Shown here in pieces: positions 1 through 8,902 of a stretch of DNA of 64,000 nucleotides. A program made the translations under genes and the position numbers. The stretch spans positions 1,894,501 through 1,958,500 of the forward strand of contig NZ_OY781365.1 of NCBI RefSeq assembly GCF_963676815.1, written 5' to 3'. The notes beneath the pieces are model-generated. The model was not told the DNA's origin and made no database searches. It worked only from the letters and a program-made list of their open reading frames with translations. The stretch's first letter is position 1. Each line of letters opens with the position of its first letter. The DNA comes from an uncultured Draconibacterium sp. GTDB lineage: Bacteria; Bacteroidota; Bacteroidia; Bacteroidales; Prolixibacteraceae.

Positions 1-946
1 TTAAAAAGGCTACAAAGTATAGAGTCCCGAGTAAAATAAACTCGGGTGTTGCTATCAAAATCCATTTTATAAGGTAGTGCCAGGGCAGCGACGAACTCCA
101 GATTACATCGCCTTCAAACAACTGCTTGATGCTGATTTTGTAATGCTCCATTACCGACAAACTTTCGAGCGGATGACGCACCACGTCCTGCAAGGCATAG
201 GGCCAGAATAATAGTCCGAGGAAATAACCTGCAAGTACTATTACCAGCCACTGGCCCAGTAACCTTACAAAACAAGATTTAGTTGAAACGATATATTTAA
301 GTAAAAAAGGCTTCGAAAGAACGATAACAACAATTCCCAATCCCAGGTAGGCAAACAGAATAAGCCCGCCAATCCGCACCGAGCAGGTAAAAGCGATGGC
401 CAGTCCAAGACCGATCACTGTTTTCCAGTTCACTTTCGGAAATTGTTTTAGGTATTTTATGATGAAGTAAATGCCGGCCACATAACCGGCTGCAAACGGA
501 ATATCTTTTAAGTTGCCAAACGCCTGCCCAAACAAACGCGGCGTTAGCATCAGCGATAAAACTACGGTTGCGGCTACCCAGTATGAACCGGTTAGTTCTT
601 TACCCAGTAAACCTGCAAAAAGTAAAAGCAACAAGAAAAATACAGCGCCAGTAAAATGCCGTGTCAGAAATTCATTTTCAATGGAAAATGCACGGTTAAC
701 AAATGCTGTGAGGTTGTCAACCGACTGACCGTAATATTTTAAATTGTCAATAGGAGTATCTAGACACGATGCATCTTTTCCGCCGGTGTAATACCAGTTC
801 ACTACACGTTTGGCATGGGGATAATGCAATAGTTCATCGACATTAACGGCCGCCTTTGGCGCTAACGACAGCAAAATAACAGCAGCCACAAACAGGCTGA
901 TGCGAAACATATTGCGTGCAGTTAATATGTCGATCAATTTATTCAT
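1..946 (-). CDS. GT-C fold membrane glycosyltransferase, 3' end beyond window
   Basis: The reading frame opens at an ATG (946-944) and stays open to the left edge, so at least 315 residues are visible and the C-terminus is missing. The protein is strongly hydrophobic with many predicted membrane spans. After the first span comes NVDELLHYPHAKR, the acidic first-loop motif expected of GT-C (PMT/ArnT-like) enzymes that use lipid-linked sugars. The start overlaps the end of the upstream GT2 gene by 8 bp, suggesting translational coupling. The GT2 partner could charge a polyprenyl phosphate with sugar that this enzyme then transfers outside the membrane. That role is inferred from the family and the pairing; acceptor and sugar cannot be read from sequence. 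The TTA at positions 1-3 is not in this frame, so it is not the stop. Confidence 0.75.
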   Translation of the reverse strand, partial: MNKLIDILTARNMFRISLFVAAVILLSLAPKAAVNVDELLHYPHAKRVVNWYYTGGKDASCLDTPIDNLKYYGQSVDNLTAFVNRAFSIENEFLTRHFTGAVFFLLLLLFAGLLGKELTGSYWVAATVVLSLMLTPRLFGQAFGNLKDIPFAAGYVAGIYFIIKYLKQFPKVNWKTVIGLGLAIAFTCSVRIGGLILFAYLGLGIVVIVLSKPFLLKYIVSTKSCFVRLLGQWLVIVLAGYFLGLLFWPYALQDVVRHPLESLSVMEHYKISIKQLFEGDVIWSSSLPWHYLIKWILIATPEFILLGTLYFVAFL

Positions 947-1856
947 AAACCTCCTTTACCAAATAAACCGGGCGCTTTTGTACCTCTTTGTAAATGCGGT
1001 AAACGTATTCGCCAATGAGCCCCAAAAAAGTAAGCTGCACCGACCCAAAAAAACTGATGGCCAAGAATGTCGACGACCAACCAGTTGGGGCCAATCCTGT
1101 AAATTTGGAGATCAGCGTGTAAACAATGGCCACCAAAAAAACTACCACGCCCAGCAATCCCAAATACAAACACAATTTTATGGGCCATTTCGAGAACGAA
1201 TAAATAGCATCGGCAGCCAGCGAAAACAATTTCTTGCTACTCATTTTGGCAGTTCCATCAGCACGTTCCGGCCGATCGTAAATAATCGTATCATGCTGAA
1301 ATCCGATAAAATTGCGGATGCCAGGGAAATAACGATTGTGCTCAGTAAATTTCAAAATGGCTGAAACAGCTTTGCGGCTCATAATGCAAAAATTACCGGC
1401 CTGCTCCAGCTGTTGCTCATCCGAAATATTCCTGAAAATTTTATGAAAAATATTGATATAAAAGCGCTTACTTAGCTTTTCGCCACGTTCCGAACGAACT
1501 GCAGACACTACGTCTCCTTTCGTTTCCCGTACCTTTTGGTAAAGCTCTTTTATCAACTCCGGCGGATCCTGCATATCGCCATCCATTACCACCACAAACT
1601 CTCCAATTGTATATTCCAAACCGGCGGCAATTGCAGCCTGCAGTCCAAAATTTCGTGATAACGATACTACTTTTAGCTCCGGCTTCTCAGCTTTCATTTT
1701 AAGAAGTTGCTGAAGTGTATCATCAGTACTTCCGTCGTCGACACACACTATTTCGAAAGCCTCGCCCAAAGTCATCAGGTTATGATGCACATCGTTTATT
1801 AGCAACGATAAAACGGCGCTTTCGTTAAATAATGGTATGACAACAGAAAGTTTCAT
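939..1856 (-). CDS. GT2 family glycosyltransferase (DPM1/ArnC-like)
   Basis: A 305-residue protein with an N-terminal GT-A fold. VVCVDDGSTDDT-type sequence lies near residues 38-46 and the metal/nucleotide motif VVMDGDMQDPP near residue 90. Two C-terminal membrane helices lie at about 230-255 and 265-290. This is the layout of polyprenyl-phosphate sugar synthases (dolichyl-phosphate mannose synthase, ArnC, GtrB). The expected reaction is transfer of a sugar from a nucleotide sugar to a polyprenyl phosphate on the cytoplasmic face. It lies 9 bp after the Gfo/Idh/MocA gene and overlaps the GT-C gene, so the four genes from 4741 leftward look like one transcription unit. The family call is firm; the donor sugar is unknown. 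Confidence 0.9.
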   Translation of the reverse strand: MKLSVVIPLFNESAVLSLLINDVHHNLMTLGEAFEIVCVDDGSTDDTLQQLLKMKAEKPELKVVSLSRNFGLQAAIAAGLEYTIGEFVVVMDGDMQDPPELIKELYQKVRETKGDVVSAVRSERGEKLSKRFYINIFHKIFRNISDEQQLEQAGNFCIMSRKAVSAILKFTEHNRYFPGIRNFIGFQHDTIIYDRPERADGTAKMSSKKLFSLAADAIYSFSKWPIKLCLYLGLLGVVVFLVAIVYTLISKFTGLAPTGWSSTFLAISFFGSVQLTFLGLIGEYVYRIYKEVQKRPVYLVKEVYE

Positions 1857-1865
1857 ATGCTACTT

Positions 1866-3206
1866 TTATGCTTTATGTTGAGTTCCTTGTTTTGGTACCG
1901 GAAATTCCATATCAACCGGGCCCATTTCGTATTTATCCGGACCAAGTTTTTCGTTCGATGTCATCATTTCTTCCCAGGTTACTTTTTGTCCGGTGTAGGC
2001 TGCAGTTCTTCCCATTACTGCGGTCAGTGTAGACTCTGCAGTACGGTGCGCCTCAACAACCGGTTTGTTTGTACGGATAGAAGTTACCAGGTGAATGTGT
2101 TCCTGCACGTATGGCGAAACAGCAACAACACCAGTTGAACGACCATCTTTATTTTTCGGATATTCGTAAGTCCATTTTACAGATCCATCGTGATTGAAAA
2201 CTGTATTTTTACAGTTGGTATAACCTTCAGTTCCCATAATCACCTCGCCAAGCTGGTTGGCACAACCATCAATCTGGCGTGAGAAACTATGCGACGAAAT
2301 ACCATTTCCAAAATCGAAATCGATGCTGAAGAAATCGTACTGATCGCCGGTTAATCTCCGGTGACGTCCGCCAAAACCAATGGCCGATTCAGGTGTTTTT
2401 CCCATAAACCAGTTTACAATATCAATATTGTGAACGTGTGTATCCAAAATATGATCGCCACCCAACCAGCAGAAACTGTTCCAGTTGCGCAACATGTATT
2501 CCATATCACTCCAACCTTCCTCGCGGGTACGGAACCAAACATGCGATTGCAACCAGTATGCTTTTGCTGAAACCAATTCGCCAATTGCACCCGAAGCCAC
2601 CTGGCGATAAGTTTCATTATAATCGCGGCTATGGCGACGTTGTGTTCCGGTAATTACCGATAGTCCCAGGCTCTCCGCTTTTTTTGCAGTGGCCATAATC
2701 TGGCGAGCTCCAACCGGGTCAACGCAAACAGGTTTTTCAAGAAATACATGCTTTTTTGCCTGTATGGCAGCATCAAATTGCATAGGACGGAAATGTGGCG
2801 GTGTAGCCAAAATAACAACATCCAAATCCACATCCAGCAAACTTTTATAAGCATCAAAACCCCAGAAACAATTTTTCTCAGGTACTTCAACACGTTGTTT
2901 TAACAATTTATCGCGGCAATCCCAAACCTTATCTTCAAACACATCGGCAAGTGCAACCAATTGCAAACCATGACCAGCAGCTAAAAAGTTCAGTGCTGCT
3001 CCGGTTCCCCGGTTTCCGCAACCTACCAATCCTACTTTTAATTCTTTCCCATCCGGCGCCTGATCAAGCAACGGCGGAAATTCGTAATCAACTTCTTTTG
3101 TCGTGTTTTTACAAGAACTCAGTGCATTTAAACCAATTACTCCGGCAGCACCAATTAATGCTGATTTCTCCAGAAAATTCCTGCGTGATAGTTGATCTTT
3201 ACTCAT
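1866..3206 (-). CDS. Tat-exported Gfo/Idh/MocA family oxidoreductase
   Basis: A 446-residue protein beginning MSKDQLSRRNFLEKSAL, a twin-arginine (SRRNFLEK) export signal followed by a hydrophobic stretch ending LNALSSC, which could also act as a lipobox. The Rossmann motif GLVGCGNRGTGAA is near residue 59, and the family motif EKPVCVDP near 155 contains the catalytic-type lysine. The C-terminal half is the usual alpha/beta substrate domain (GGDHILDTHVHNIDIVNWF). Tat export suggests the nicotinamide cofactor is bound before translocation. Family members oxidise or reduce sugars, and some (GH109) hydrolyse glycosides by an NAD-dependent redox cycle; I cannot assign a substrate. It lies 11 bp after the cytochrome/FGE-like gene and 9 bp before the GT2 gene. 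Confidence 0.88.
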   Translation of the reverse strand: MSKDQLSRRNFLEKSALIGAAGVIGLNALSSCKNTTKEVDYEFPPLLDQAPDGKELKVGLVGCGNRGTGAALNFLAAGHGLQLVALADVFEDKVWDCRDKLLKQRVEVPEKNCFWGFDAYKSLLDVDLDVVILATPPHFRPMQFDAAIQAKKHVFLEKPVCVDPVGARQIMATAKKAESLGLSVITGTQRRHSRDYNETYRQVASGAIGELVSAKAYWLQSHVWFRTREEGWSDMEYMLRNWNSFCWLGGDHILDTHVHNIDIVNWFMGKTPESAIGFGGRHRRLTGDQYDFFSIDFDFGNGISSHSFSRQIDGCANQLGEVIMGTEGYTNCKNTVFNHDGSVKWTYEYPKNKDGRSTGVVAVSPYVQEHIHLVTSIRTNKPVVEAHRTAESTLTAVMGRTAAYTGQKVTWEEMMTSNEKLGPDKYEMGPVDMEFPVPKQGTQHKA

Positions 3207-3217
3207 CTTATTTCGTT

Positions 3218-4741
3218 TTAATTTTTTTCTGTTGTAAACATTTCTTCATTATACTCGCAAACCACCCTAAAACCAACACTTTTCGTATCAGAATACCACC
3301 AGATACTTTTTGGAATTTGCGGATCGGTAACCAACCACGCTTCGGTTTTTGTAAAATCGCGTGCGGCTACACGTAAATCTTTTGGCGAGTTCCGGAACGA
3401 ACCTCCACGAACCACGTGTTCCATTCCGTTGCGCGGTCCCCTTGGGTTCTTCACCACTCCTTTCGGATATTTACCGTACACTTGCGGGTCGTAATAATCG
3501 AGGCAAAATTCAGCCACATTACCCAACATATTTTTCAAACCGTAAGGATTGGCCTCAACCGCATCGGGCTGTTGCGTTTTATTCGGACTGTTCAGTTGTG
3601 ATATCACATATTGATTGATCACTTCTTTGTTACTGCCAAATAACTTTTTCAAGAAACCGTCGGCTTCAAAATCTTTTGGCGAACCTTCGAAGAAGTAAGG
3701 CATTTGTGTTCCTCCGCGTGCTGCATATTCCCATTCGGCCTCGGTTGGCAAACGGTATTTTCTTCCTGTTTCCTGCGTCAACCAACGACAATAAGTTTGT
3801 GCCGCATGATGACTCATGGTAATAGCGGGGCGTGTTCCTTTTCCCCAGCCCTGATCAGGTGCCCCCCATGGCGGTGTTGCACCCGAAACGCCATCGGTTT
3901 CTTCATCAACCTCAACAGCTTCTTTTCTTCCCTGAGAACCCGTGGCAGTAAAAAAGGCAAGGTATTCATTCCACGAAACTTCAATTTCCGCCATCCAGAA
4001 ATTTCCTACTTCCACATCTCGCACCGGGCCTTCATCCCGTTCGCGATAAGGCTCATCTACCGGACTACCCATTTTAAACTGCCCCCCCGGAATAGCAATC
4101 ATTTTAAACGATACTGCCGTTCCCGGAATTTGTTCTTCAAAAGTTTCAAAAGCTTGTACTTTGGCAGGTTCGGTATAAATCTCCGTTGGATCAACTGTTT
4201 CATCCAATCCAACTAGTAAGTTAGTTTCGCCACGATAATGGCCAACGTCATGATGACATTGCATACATGAATTATTTTCCGGATCGCGGATATATTTTAT
4301 ATGTTGCAGACTCCCTTGTTCATTCAGGGTGGCAGGGAACATATTTGTGTGACACTTCAAACATCCGTCTTCGTAAACAAAACGTTTTGAGGCTTCAACA
4401 GATCTCTTGGCTGCCCAATCAATTTCTTCAGGATCCATGGTGAGGTAAGCGTATAAATCATGAAATCCATGATAGGCTTTTCGGGTCAGAAAACGAACAG
4501 TTTGATCTTCCGGAGGCAAATGGCAATCAACACATTTTGTAGAAACGCCACTTGAGGTATTGTGATGAACTGATAATTTCCAACTAGTTTCCGCATGTTC
4601 GTGTACGTGACACGAATTACAAAATTCGTTTGTTGAAGTATAATCAACGGTTTTATTAAATAACAGCAAAAAGAGTATTACACTCAGTCCTCCCGCAATA
4701 AACAGCATATAATGCTTGCGTTTAATCGTCTTATCAGTCAT
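3218..4741 (-). CDS. NapC/NrfH-like tetrahaem cytochrome fused to FGE-like (SUMF1) domain
   Basis: A 507-residue protein. Residues 10-28 form an N-terminal membrane anchor. Four CxxCH haem-c sites follow: CNSCH (41-45), CVDCH (70-74), CLKCH (127-131) and CMQCH (159-163), as in the NapC/NrfH quinol-oxidising family. From about residue 211 to 500 it is a formylglycine-generating-enzyme-like (FGE-sulfatase/SUMF1/PvdO) domain, with IPGGQFKMGS, LPTEAEWEYAARGG, NMLGNVAEF, VRGGSF, LRVAAR and a final VGFRVV. Where true FGEs carry the copper-binding cysteine pair after RGGSF, this protein has RNSPKDLR and no cysteine. Sulfatase activation is therefore unlikely. The fusion implies an extracytoplasmic protein joining quinol oxidation to an FGE-fold binding or redox module. 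It is first gene of the minus operon and divergent from the LamG-SARP regulator, 246 bp away. Confidence 0.88.
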   Translation of the reverse strand: MTDKTIKRKHYMLFIAGGLSVILFLLLFNKTVDYTSTNEFCNSCHVHEHAETSWKLSVHHNTSSGVSTKCVDCHLPPEDQTVRFLTRKAYHGFHDLYAYLTMDPEEIDWAAKRSVEASKRFVYEDGCLKCHTNMFPATLNEQGSLQHIKYIRDPENNSCMQCHHDVGHYRGETNLLVGLDETVDPTEIYTEPAKVQAFETFEEQIPGTAVSFKMIAIPGGQFKMGSPVDEPYRERDEGPVRDVEVGNFWMAEIEVSWNEYLAFFTATGSQGRKEAVEVDEETDGVSGATPPWGAPDQGWGKGTRPAITMSHHAAQTYCRWLTQETGRKYRLPTEAEWEYAARGGTQMPYFFEGSPKDFEADGFLKKLFGSNKEVINQYVISQLNSPNKTQQPDAVEANPYGLKNMLGNVAEFCLDYYDPQVYGKYPKGVVKNPRGPRNGMEHVVRGGSFRNSPKDLRVAARDFTKTEAWLVTDPQIPKSIWWYSDTKSVGFRVVCEYNEEMFTTEKN

Positions 4742-4987
4742 TCGTAATCAATTTGAACCGCAATTATACGCGCGCGTAATTAGCTGCTTCTTAATATAAG
4801 TGATAAATGTGTCTTAACGACATCTTAATTTCATCTTAATTAATTTTGTAACTAATTGATTAAAAAGTATTTTATTCCTCGTTATTTTTTGAATAAAAAA
4901 TATTGCATAAGCTATATTTTAATATATTTGAGCTGAAAATAATATCAAATTAAGGACATTATCATTCAACTCAGAAAAACATATAAG

Positions 4988-7498
4988 ATGCTGCTGAAGA
5001 TAAGATTAAAGCTATTCTTATTGCTTTTTACGGGAATTGTCTTTTTTGTGCAAGCAAGGGCCAACGATTTTGCCGACAACTCATTTTTGATAGGGCAATT
5101 AACGCCTGCTGAATATAGCAGCAACAGGCTTTTCGACTTTATAAAAGACAATAACTGGACCGGGCTTGAATTGGCTATAAATTCCGATAACAAAGAAATC
5201 AATCTCACAAACAGTACTATTCCGTTTTCTGAAATTCTTGAAAAGATAGAACTTCTGCTTCAAAATGAAGAGTCTAAAATTATTCCTGTTTTTATTAATT
5301 ATTCAGGTAATGTTCATGTGTTGGATTCGGTGATAAATGCCTCACGTCTTTCTAATCAGATTTTTTATTTGCCACAGGGCGAACGATGGCCATCAATTGA
5401 ATACCTGGTGCAAGCCAACCGCAGAGTTATATTTTTTGTTGAGGGCGACATCCAAAACGAAAGTCGTATTTTACATGAAACCACGAATTATGCACTAGAA
5501 ATCGGAGCCAGTCAAATCACCCCGAATTCTGCTATTCTGAAACGCGAATCAAATATCAATAAAGAACTATTCAAAATCAGCAATTTCGACCGCTTACCAA
5601 CAGGTGTTTCCACCTCATTGGTTAACCGAAACCTGTTTCCGGAATATATTAATTTCTTACTCGAGAGCTGGACCAAATACGGCAAGAAACCCAATTTCCT
5701 TTTTGTTGAAAACAGCATTTACAATTTTGGATTCATCATCGAACAATTAAATTCGTTTGAGGCAGTAAAAGGCCAGGTTCGCACCATTGGAAAAAACTTT
5801 GAACGTGTATTCTGGAAAAATGCAGAAACACTGATCACCGGCGGAAAATTCAGCTTTCCTATTCGTGGTGGAGAGGAAATGATACTCACACCATTCGTTC
5901 CCGGATTTAGCTTAGCACCATCGCAACTTACCATTACCGCCGAGATGGTGAAGCCGGAACAATATTCCATTTTGGCAACCCCGCTCTTACTTAACCGTGG
6001 TTTGATGGCCAGTTTTCATTTTGAAAATGAGTTGGCTGACGTGGTAAATCCGGAACGCAATTTTGATGGAAACGGTTATACTTTTAGCCAGGATATTGAT
6101 CGCGGAAATGTGCTTCGTTTACCCGAAAATGCCAATGTGAATTTAGGTCATCCTGAACTGTACGGCCTGCCAAACAGTAGTTTTACTATCAGCTGCTTTG
6201 TGAAATTTATCGATATTCTGGAATTTGGAGATAATGCAATTCTTGGTAATGACGAAACGGGATACCGAAGAGGACTCCACCTGGTTTTGCGCTCGGGACA
6301 TCCCTATTTCGGACTTTGGGCCAACGATTTTATGTCGGACGAGCTACTGGAAACCAACAAATGGTATCATCTAACGTGGCGCTATATTCTGGAAACCGGG
6401 CAACAAGCCATTTTTGTTAATGGCCAGTATGTTGGAGGCTCTGACGGGCACCCACCCTATTCCGGCACCAACGACATTTTTATTGGCAGTGCGCTTTCAG
6501 GTGGCGCAAGCCTGAGGGGCTACATCGACAACCTGTATATTTGGAACCGCCCGCTGGGTAACGAAGAAATAAACCGGCTGGCACTGGATGAAGAAATAAT
6601 ATACGAACCAGCAGAAACACCGACTACTTTATTATCAACCCGAAACATTGTCATTATTCTGGCTTCAATCGCGTTTATATTTCTCCTTTTCATTCTTATT
6701 CTGCTTCGAAAAATGAATGCCCGAAAACAGTCGATTTTGGTCAATAATCCTGAAACACCAACAAAAAATCAAATTCAGCTTTTTGGCGAGTTTAAAGCCA
6801 TCAATGAAAACAATGAAGACGTTTCTGATCTTTTCACTCCTAAAGTGCGAGAGCTGTTTATATTCACATTAATACATAGCATGAAATATGGAATAGGAGC
6901 ACCTATTCCCGATGTAAACGAAACGTTGTGGTATGGAATTGAAGCTAAGAAAGTGGCAAATAACCGCGCGGTTACGCTCAATAAGTTGCGAAAGATTTTG
7001 GCACATTTTAACAAGGTAGAAATCACGTCTCAAAATGGTTATTTGCACTTAAATCTGTCGGAAGACTTTTTCTGCGACTATGTGGAGGCATTTAATCTCT
7101 GTAAAATACCAGAAGGTATGTCGCGACAACAGTTACAGCTATTCTTCCATTTAGTAAAAAAAGGCCGGCTGCTAAAAGGTGTTGATTGGGCATGGCTCGA
7201 TGAAATTCGAGGATTTACCGGCAACCAGGTGATTGATAACCTTTTAAAACTGGCATTAGATTACAAAAAGGAAAACAAACCCAAAGAAGTTGAAAAGGTG
7301 TCGCAACGAATTTTAGATTATGACGACTTGAACGAAGAAGCGCTGTACCTTCAGATTTGGGGGTTGCAGAAAACAAACAACTCTCACCTGGCCAAATTCA
7401 ATTTCGAATCCTTCTGTTCAAAATATCAAAAAACAATGGGCGAATCCTATGCCTTAAATTTTAAAGAATTCACCCATCATTACGCCGATCAGCTGTAG
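4988..7498 (+). CDS. Membrane-spanning LamG / SARP-BTAD-like transcriptional regulator
   Basis: An 836-residue protein. A signal peptide covers residues 1-25. Residues about 32-220 look like a degenerate PI-PLC-type barrel (GERWPSIEYLVQANRRVIFF resembles the strand/helix after the active site, but no catalytic His pair is evident). A LamG/concanavalin-like domain covers about 335-525 (WYHLTWRY, GYIDNLYIWNRPL). One membrane helix lies at 553-573 followed by a basic stop. Residues about 594-692 resemble a winged-helix OmpR/SARP DNA-binding domain (VNETLWYG, VTLNKLRKIL, NGYLHLNL), and 693-836 resembles a BTAD/TPR region. The likely role is one-component sensing of an extracytoplasmic ligand with direct DNA binding at the membrane. 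It is divergent from the haem/FGE-like operon, its most plausible target. The PI-PLC resemblance is the weakest part. Confidence 0.75.
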   Translation: MLLKIRLKLFLLLFTGIVFFVQARANDFADNSFLIGQLTPAEYSSNRLFDFIKDNNWTGLELAINSDNKEINLTNSTIPFSEILEKIELLLQNEESKIIPVFINYSGNVHVLDSVINASRLSNQIFYLPQGERWPSIEYLVQANRRVIFFVEGDIQNESRILHETTNYALEIGASQITPNSAILKRESNINKELFKISNFDRLPTGVSTSLVNRNLFPEYINFLLESWTKYGKKPNFLFVENSIYNFGFIIEQLNSFEAVKGQVRTIGKNFERVFWKNAETLITGGKFSFPIRGGEEMILTPFVPGFSLAPSQLTITAEMVKPEQYSILATPLLLNRGLMASFHFENELADVVNPERNFDGNGYTFSQDIDRGNVLRLPENANVNLGHPELYGLPNSSFTISCFVKFIDILEFGDNAILGNDETGYRRGLHLVLRSGHPYFGLWANDFMSDELLETNKWYHLTWRYILETGQQAIFVNGQYVGGSDGHPPYSGTNDIFIGSALSGGASLRGYIDNLYIWNRPLGNEEINRLALDEEIIYEPAETPTTLLSTRNIVIILASIAFIFLLFILILLRKMNARKQSILVNNPETPTKNQIQLFGEFKAINENNEDVSDLFTPKVRELFIFTLIHSMKYGIGAPIPDVNETLWYGIEAKKVANNRAVTLNKLRKILAHFNKVEITSQNGYLHLNLSEDFFCDYVEAFNLCKIPEGMSRQQLQLFFHLVKKGRLLKGVDWAWLDEIRGFTGNQVIDNLLKLALDYKKENKPKEVEKVSQRILDYDDLNEEALYLQIWGLQKTNNSHLAKFNFESFCSKYQKTMGESYALNFKEFTHHYADQL

Positions 7499-7507
7499 TT
7501 TTTCAAC

Positions 7508-8902
7508 TTATTTTTTGTGTTCTTTTTCAGCATGTTCCAGTTCCACCGAAAAGTGGCGCATAATTGGAGCTTCCTTTTTAATGCGGTAACCATGATCAAT
7601 CTCTTCGCGTCGATCGAAGATATTTTTTAACGCCACCGCCACCACATCCATGTGATTGTTGGTGTAAGTTCGGCGCGGAATCGCCAAACGTAGCATTTCC
7701 AGTTTTGGATAACGGTTTTCGCGTGTAAGCGGATCACGGTCGGCCAACAACGTTCCCACTTCTACACCACGAACTCCTGCCTCAAGGTACAACTCAATTG
7801 CCAGCGTTTGTGCAATGTATTCCTCTTTCGGAACGTGGCCCAAAAATTTCTTGGCATCAACAAAAACAGCGTGACCACCAATAGGTTTCTGCACCGGAAT
7901 TCCCCATTTAATCAACCGGTTTCCCAAATACGCAACCTGTTGAATTCGGTTTTCGAGGTAATATCCTGTTGTAACTTCATCCAGTCCAACGGCCAGCGCG
8001 TTCATATCGCGGCCAGCCATTCCGCCGTAGGTATTAAATCCTTCGAACATAATATTAAAAACCGAAGCTTCTTTTAGCAGCTCCTCCTCTTTCATGGCTA
8101 TAAATCCGCCAATATTTACCATGCCGTCCTTCTTGCTACTCATTGTCATCGCATCGGCATACGAAAACATTTCAGCCACAATTTCTTTAATCGTGCTGTA
8201 GCGGTATTCATCTTCGCGTTGCTGAATAAACCAGGCATTTTCAGCAAAACGTGCTGAATCGAATACCACTTTAACCCCATATTCTTCTGATAATGCATGC
8301 ACATCACGAAGGTTTTGCATCGACACCGGTTGCCCGCCCGAAGTGTTGCATGTGAGCGTTACAATAACCATTGGAATTTGTTCTGCCGGATGTGTGGAAT
8401 AAACAGCTTCAAGCTTCTCCAAATCGATATTACCTTTAAACGGGTGCAACGATTCCGTATCAAAAGCCTCATCGATAGTACAATCTACAGCTGTCGCTTT
8501 CCGGTATTCAATATGGCCTTTTGTTGTATCAAAATGACTGTTTCCGGGAACCACATGGCCTTCTTTTACCAACACCGAAAACAACACATTTTCGGCAGCC
8601 CGCCCCTGATGAGTAGGCAGAAAATAATCAAAACCCAATATGTTCTTTATCGCATCTTTTAAGTGATAATATGACGATGATCCGGCATAACTCTCGTCGC
8701 CGGTCATAATTGCGGCCCACTGGTTTTGACTCATCGAGCCCGTTCCGCTGTCGGTTAACAAATCGATAAAAACCTGTTCGCTTCGTAAATTAAAAAGGTT
8801 GTAGTTCGCCTTTTTAATCCACTCTTCGCGTTGTTCGCGCGTACTTTTATAGATGGGTTCAACCATCTTAATTTTATATGATTCTGCAAATGGTAATTCC
8901 AT
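7508..8902 (-). CDS. tnaA: Tryptophanase (tryptophan indole-lyase)
   Basis: A PLP-dependent beta-eliminating lyase of 464 residues converting L-tryptophan to indole, pyruvate and ammonia. Family motifs are FIDLLTDSGTG, LPTHQGRAAENVLFS, DSARFAENAWFI, and the PLP lysine in MSSKKDGMVNIGG. Two positions separate tryptophanase from tyrosine phenol-lyase. The C-terminal IMRHFSVEL carries the His found in tryptophanases (Phe in phenol-lyases), and VRGVEVGTL lacks the phenol-lyase arginine. The frame extends upstream to 9001, but homology begins at MELPFAESYKIKMVEP, so the ATG at 8902 is chosen. The next gene lies in the opposite direction. A promoter-like TTG-N19-TAAATTTG lies about 210 bp upstream, implying a long leader. 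Confidence 0.93.
   Translation of the reverse strand: MELPFAESYKIKMVEPIYKSTREQREEWIKKANYNLFNLRSEQVFIDLLTDSGTGSMSQNQWAAIMTGDESYAGSSSYYHLKDAIKNILGFDYFLPTHQGRAAENVLFSVLVKEGHVVPGNSHFDTTKGHIEYRKATAVDCTIDEAFDTESLHPFKGNIDLEKLEAVYSTHPAEQIPMVIVTLTCNTSGGQPVSMQNLRDVHALSEEYGVKVVFDSARFAENAWFIQQREDEYRYSTIKEIVAEMFSYADAMTMSSKKDGMVNIGGFIAMKEEELLKEASVFNIMFEGFNTYGGMAGRDMNALAVGLDEVTTGYYLENRIQQVAYLGNRLIKWGIPVQKPIGGHAVFVDAKKFLGHVPKEEYIAQTLAIELYLEAGVRGVEVGTLLADRDPLTRENRYPKLEMLRLAIPRRTYTNNHMDVVAVALKNIFDRREEIDHGYRIKKEAPIMRHFSVELEHAEKEHKK

Noticed and set aside
900..1364. Plus-strand reading frames opposite the GT2 gene and similar frames opposite other large genes
   Set aside because: They lie fully antisense to well-supported genes, show no domain similarity and have biased composition typical of shadow frames.
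1866..3206. Naming the Gfo/Idh/MocA protein as a GH109 alpha-N-acetylgalactosaminidase
   Set aside because: The Tat signal and fold are shared by many members, and no substrate-specific residues could be checked.
3218..4741. Sulfatase-maturing formylglycine-generating enzyme
   Set aside because: The copper-binding cysteine pair is missing and there is no sulfatase gene nearby.
7508..8902. Tyrosine phenol-lyase instead of tryptophanase
   Set aside because: The C-terminal His (MRHF) and VRGVEVG without arginine match tryptophanase; phenol-lyases have Phe and Arg there.
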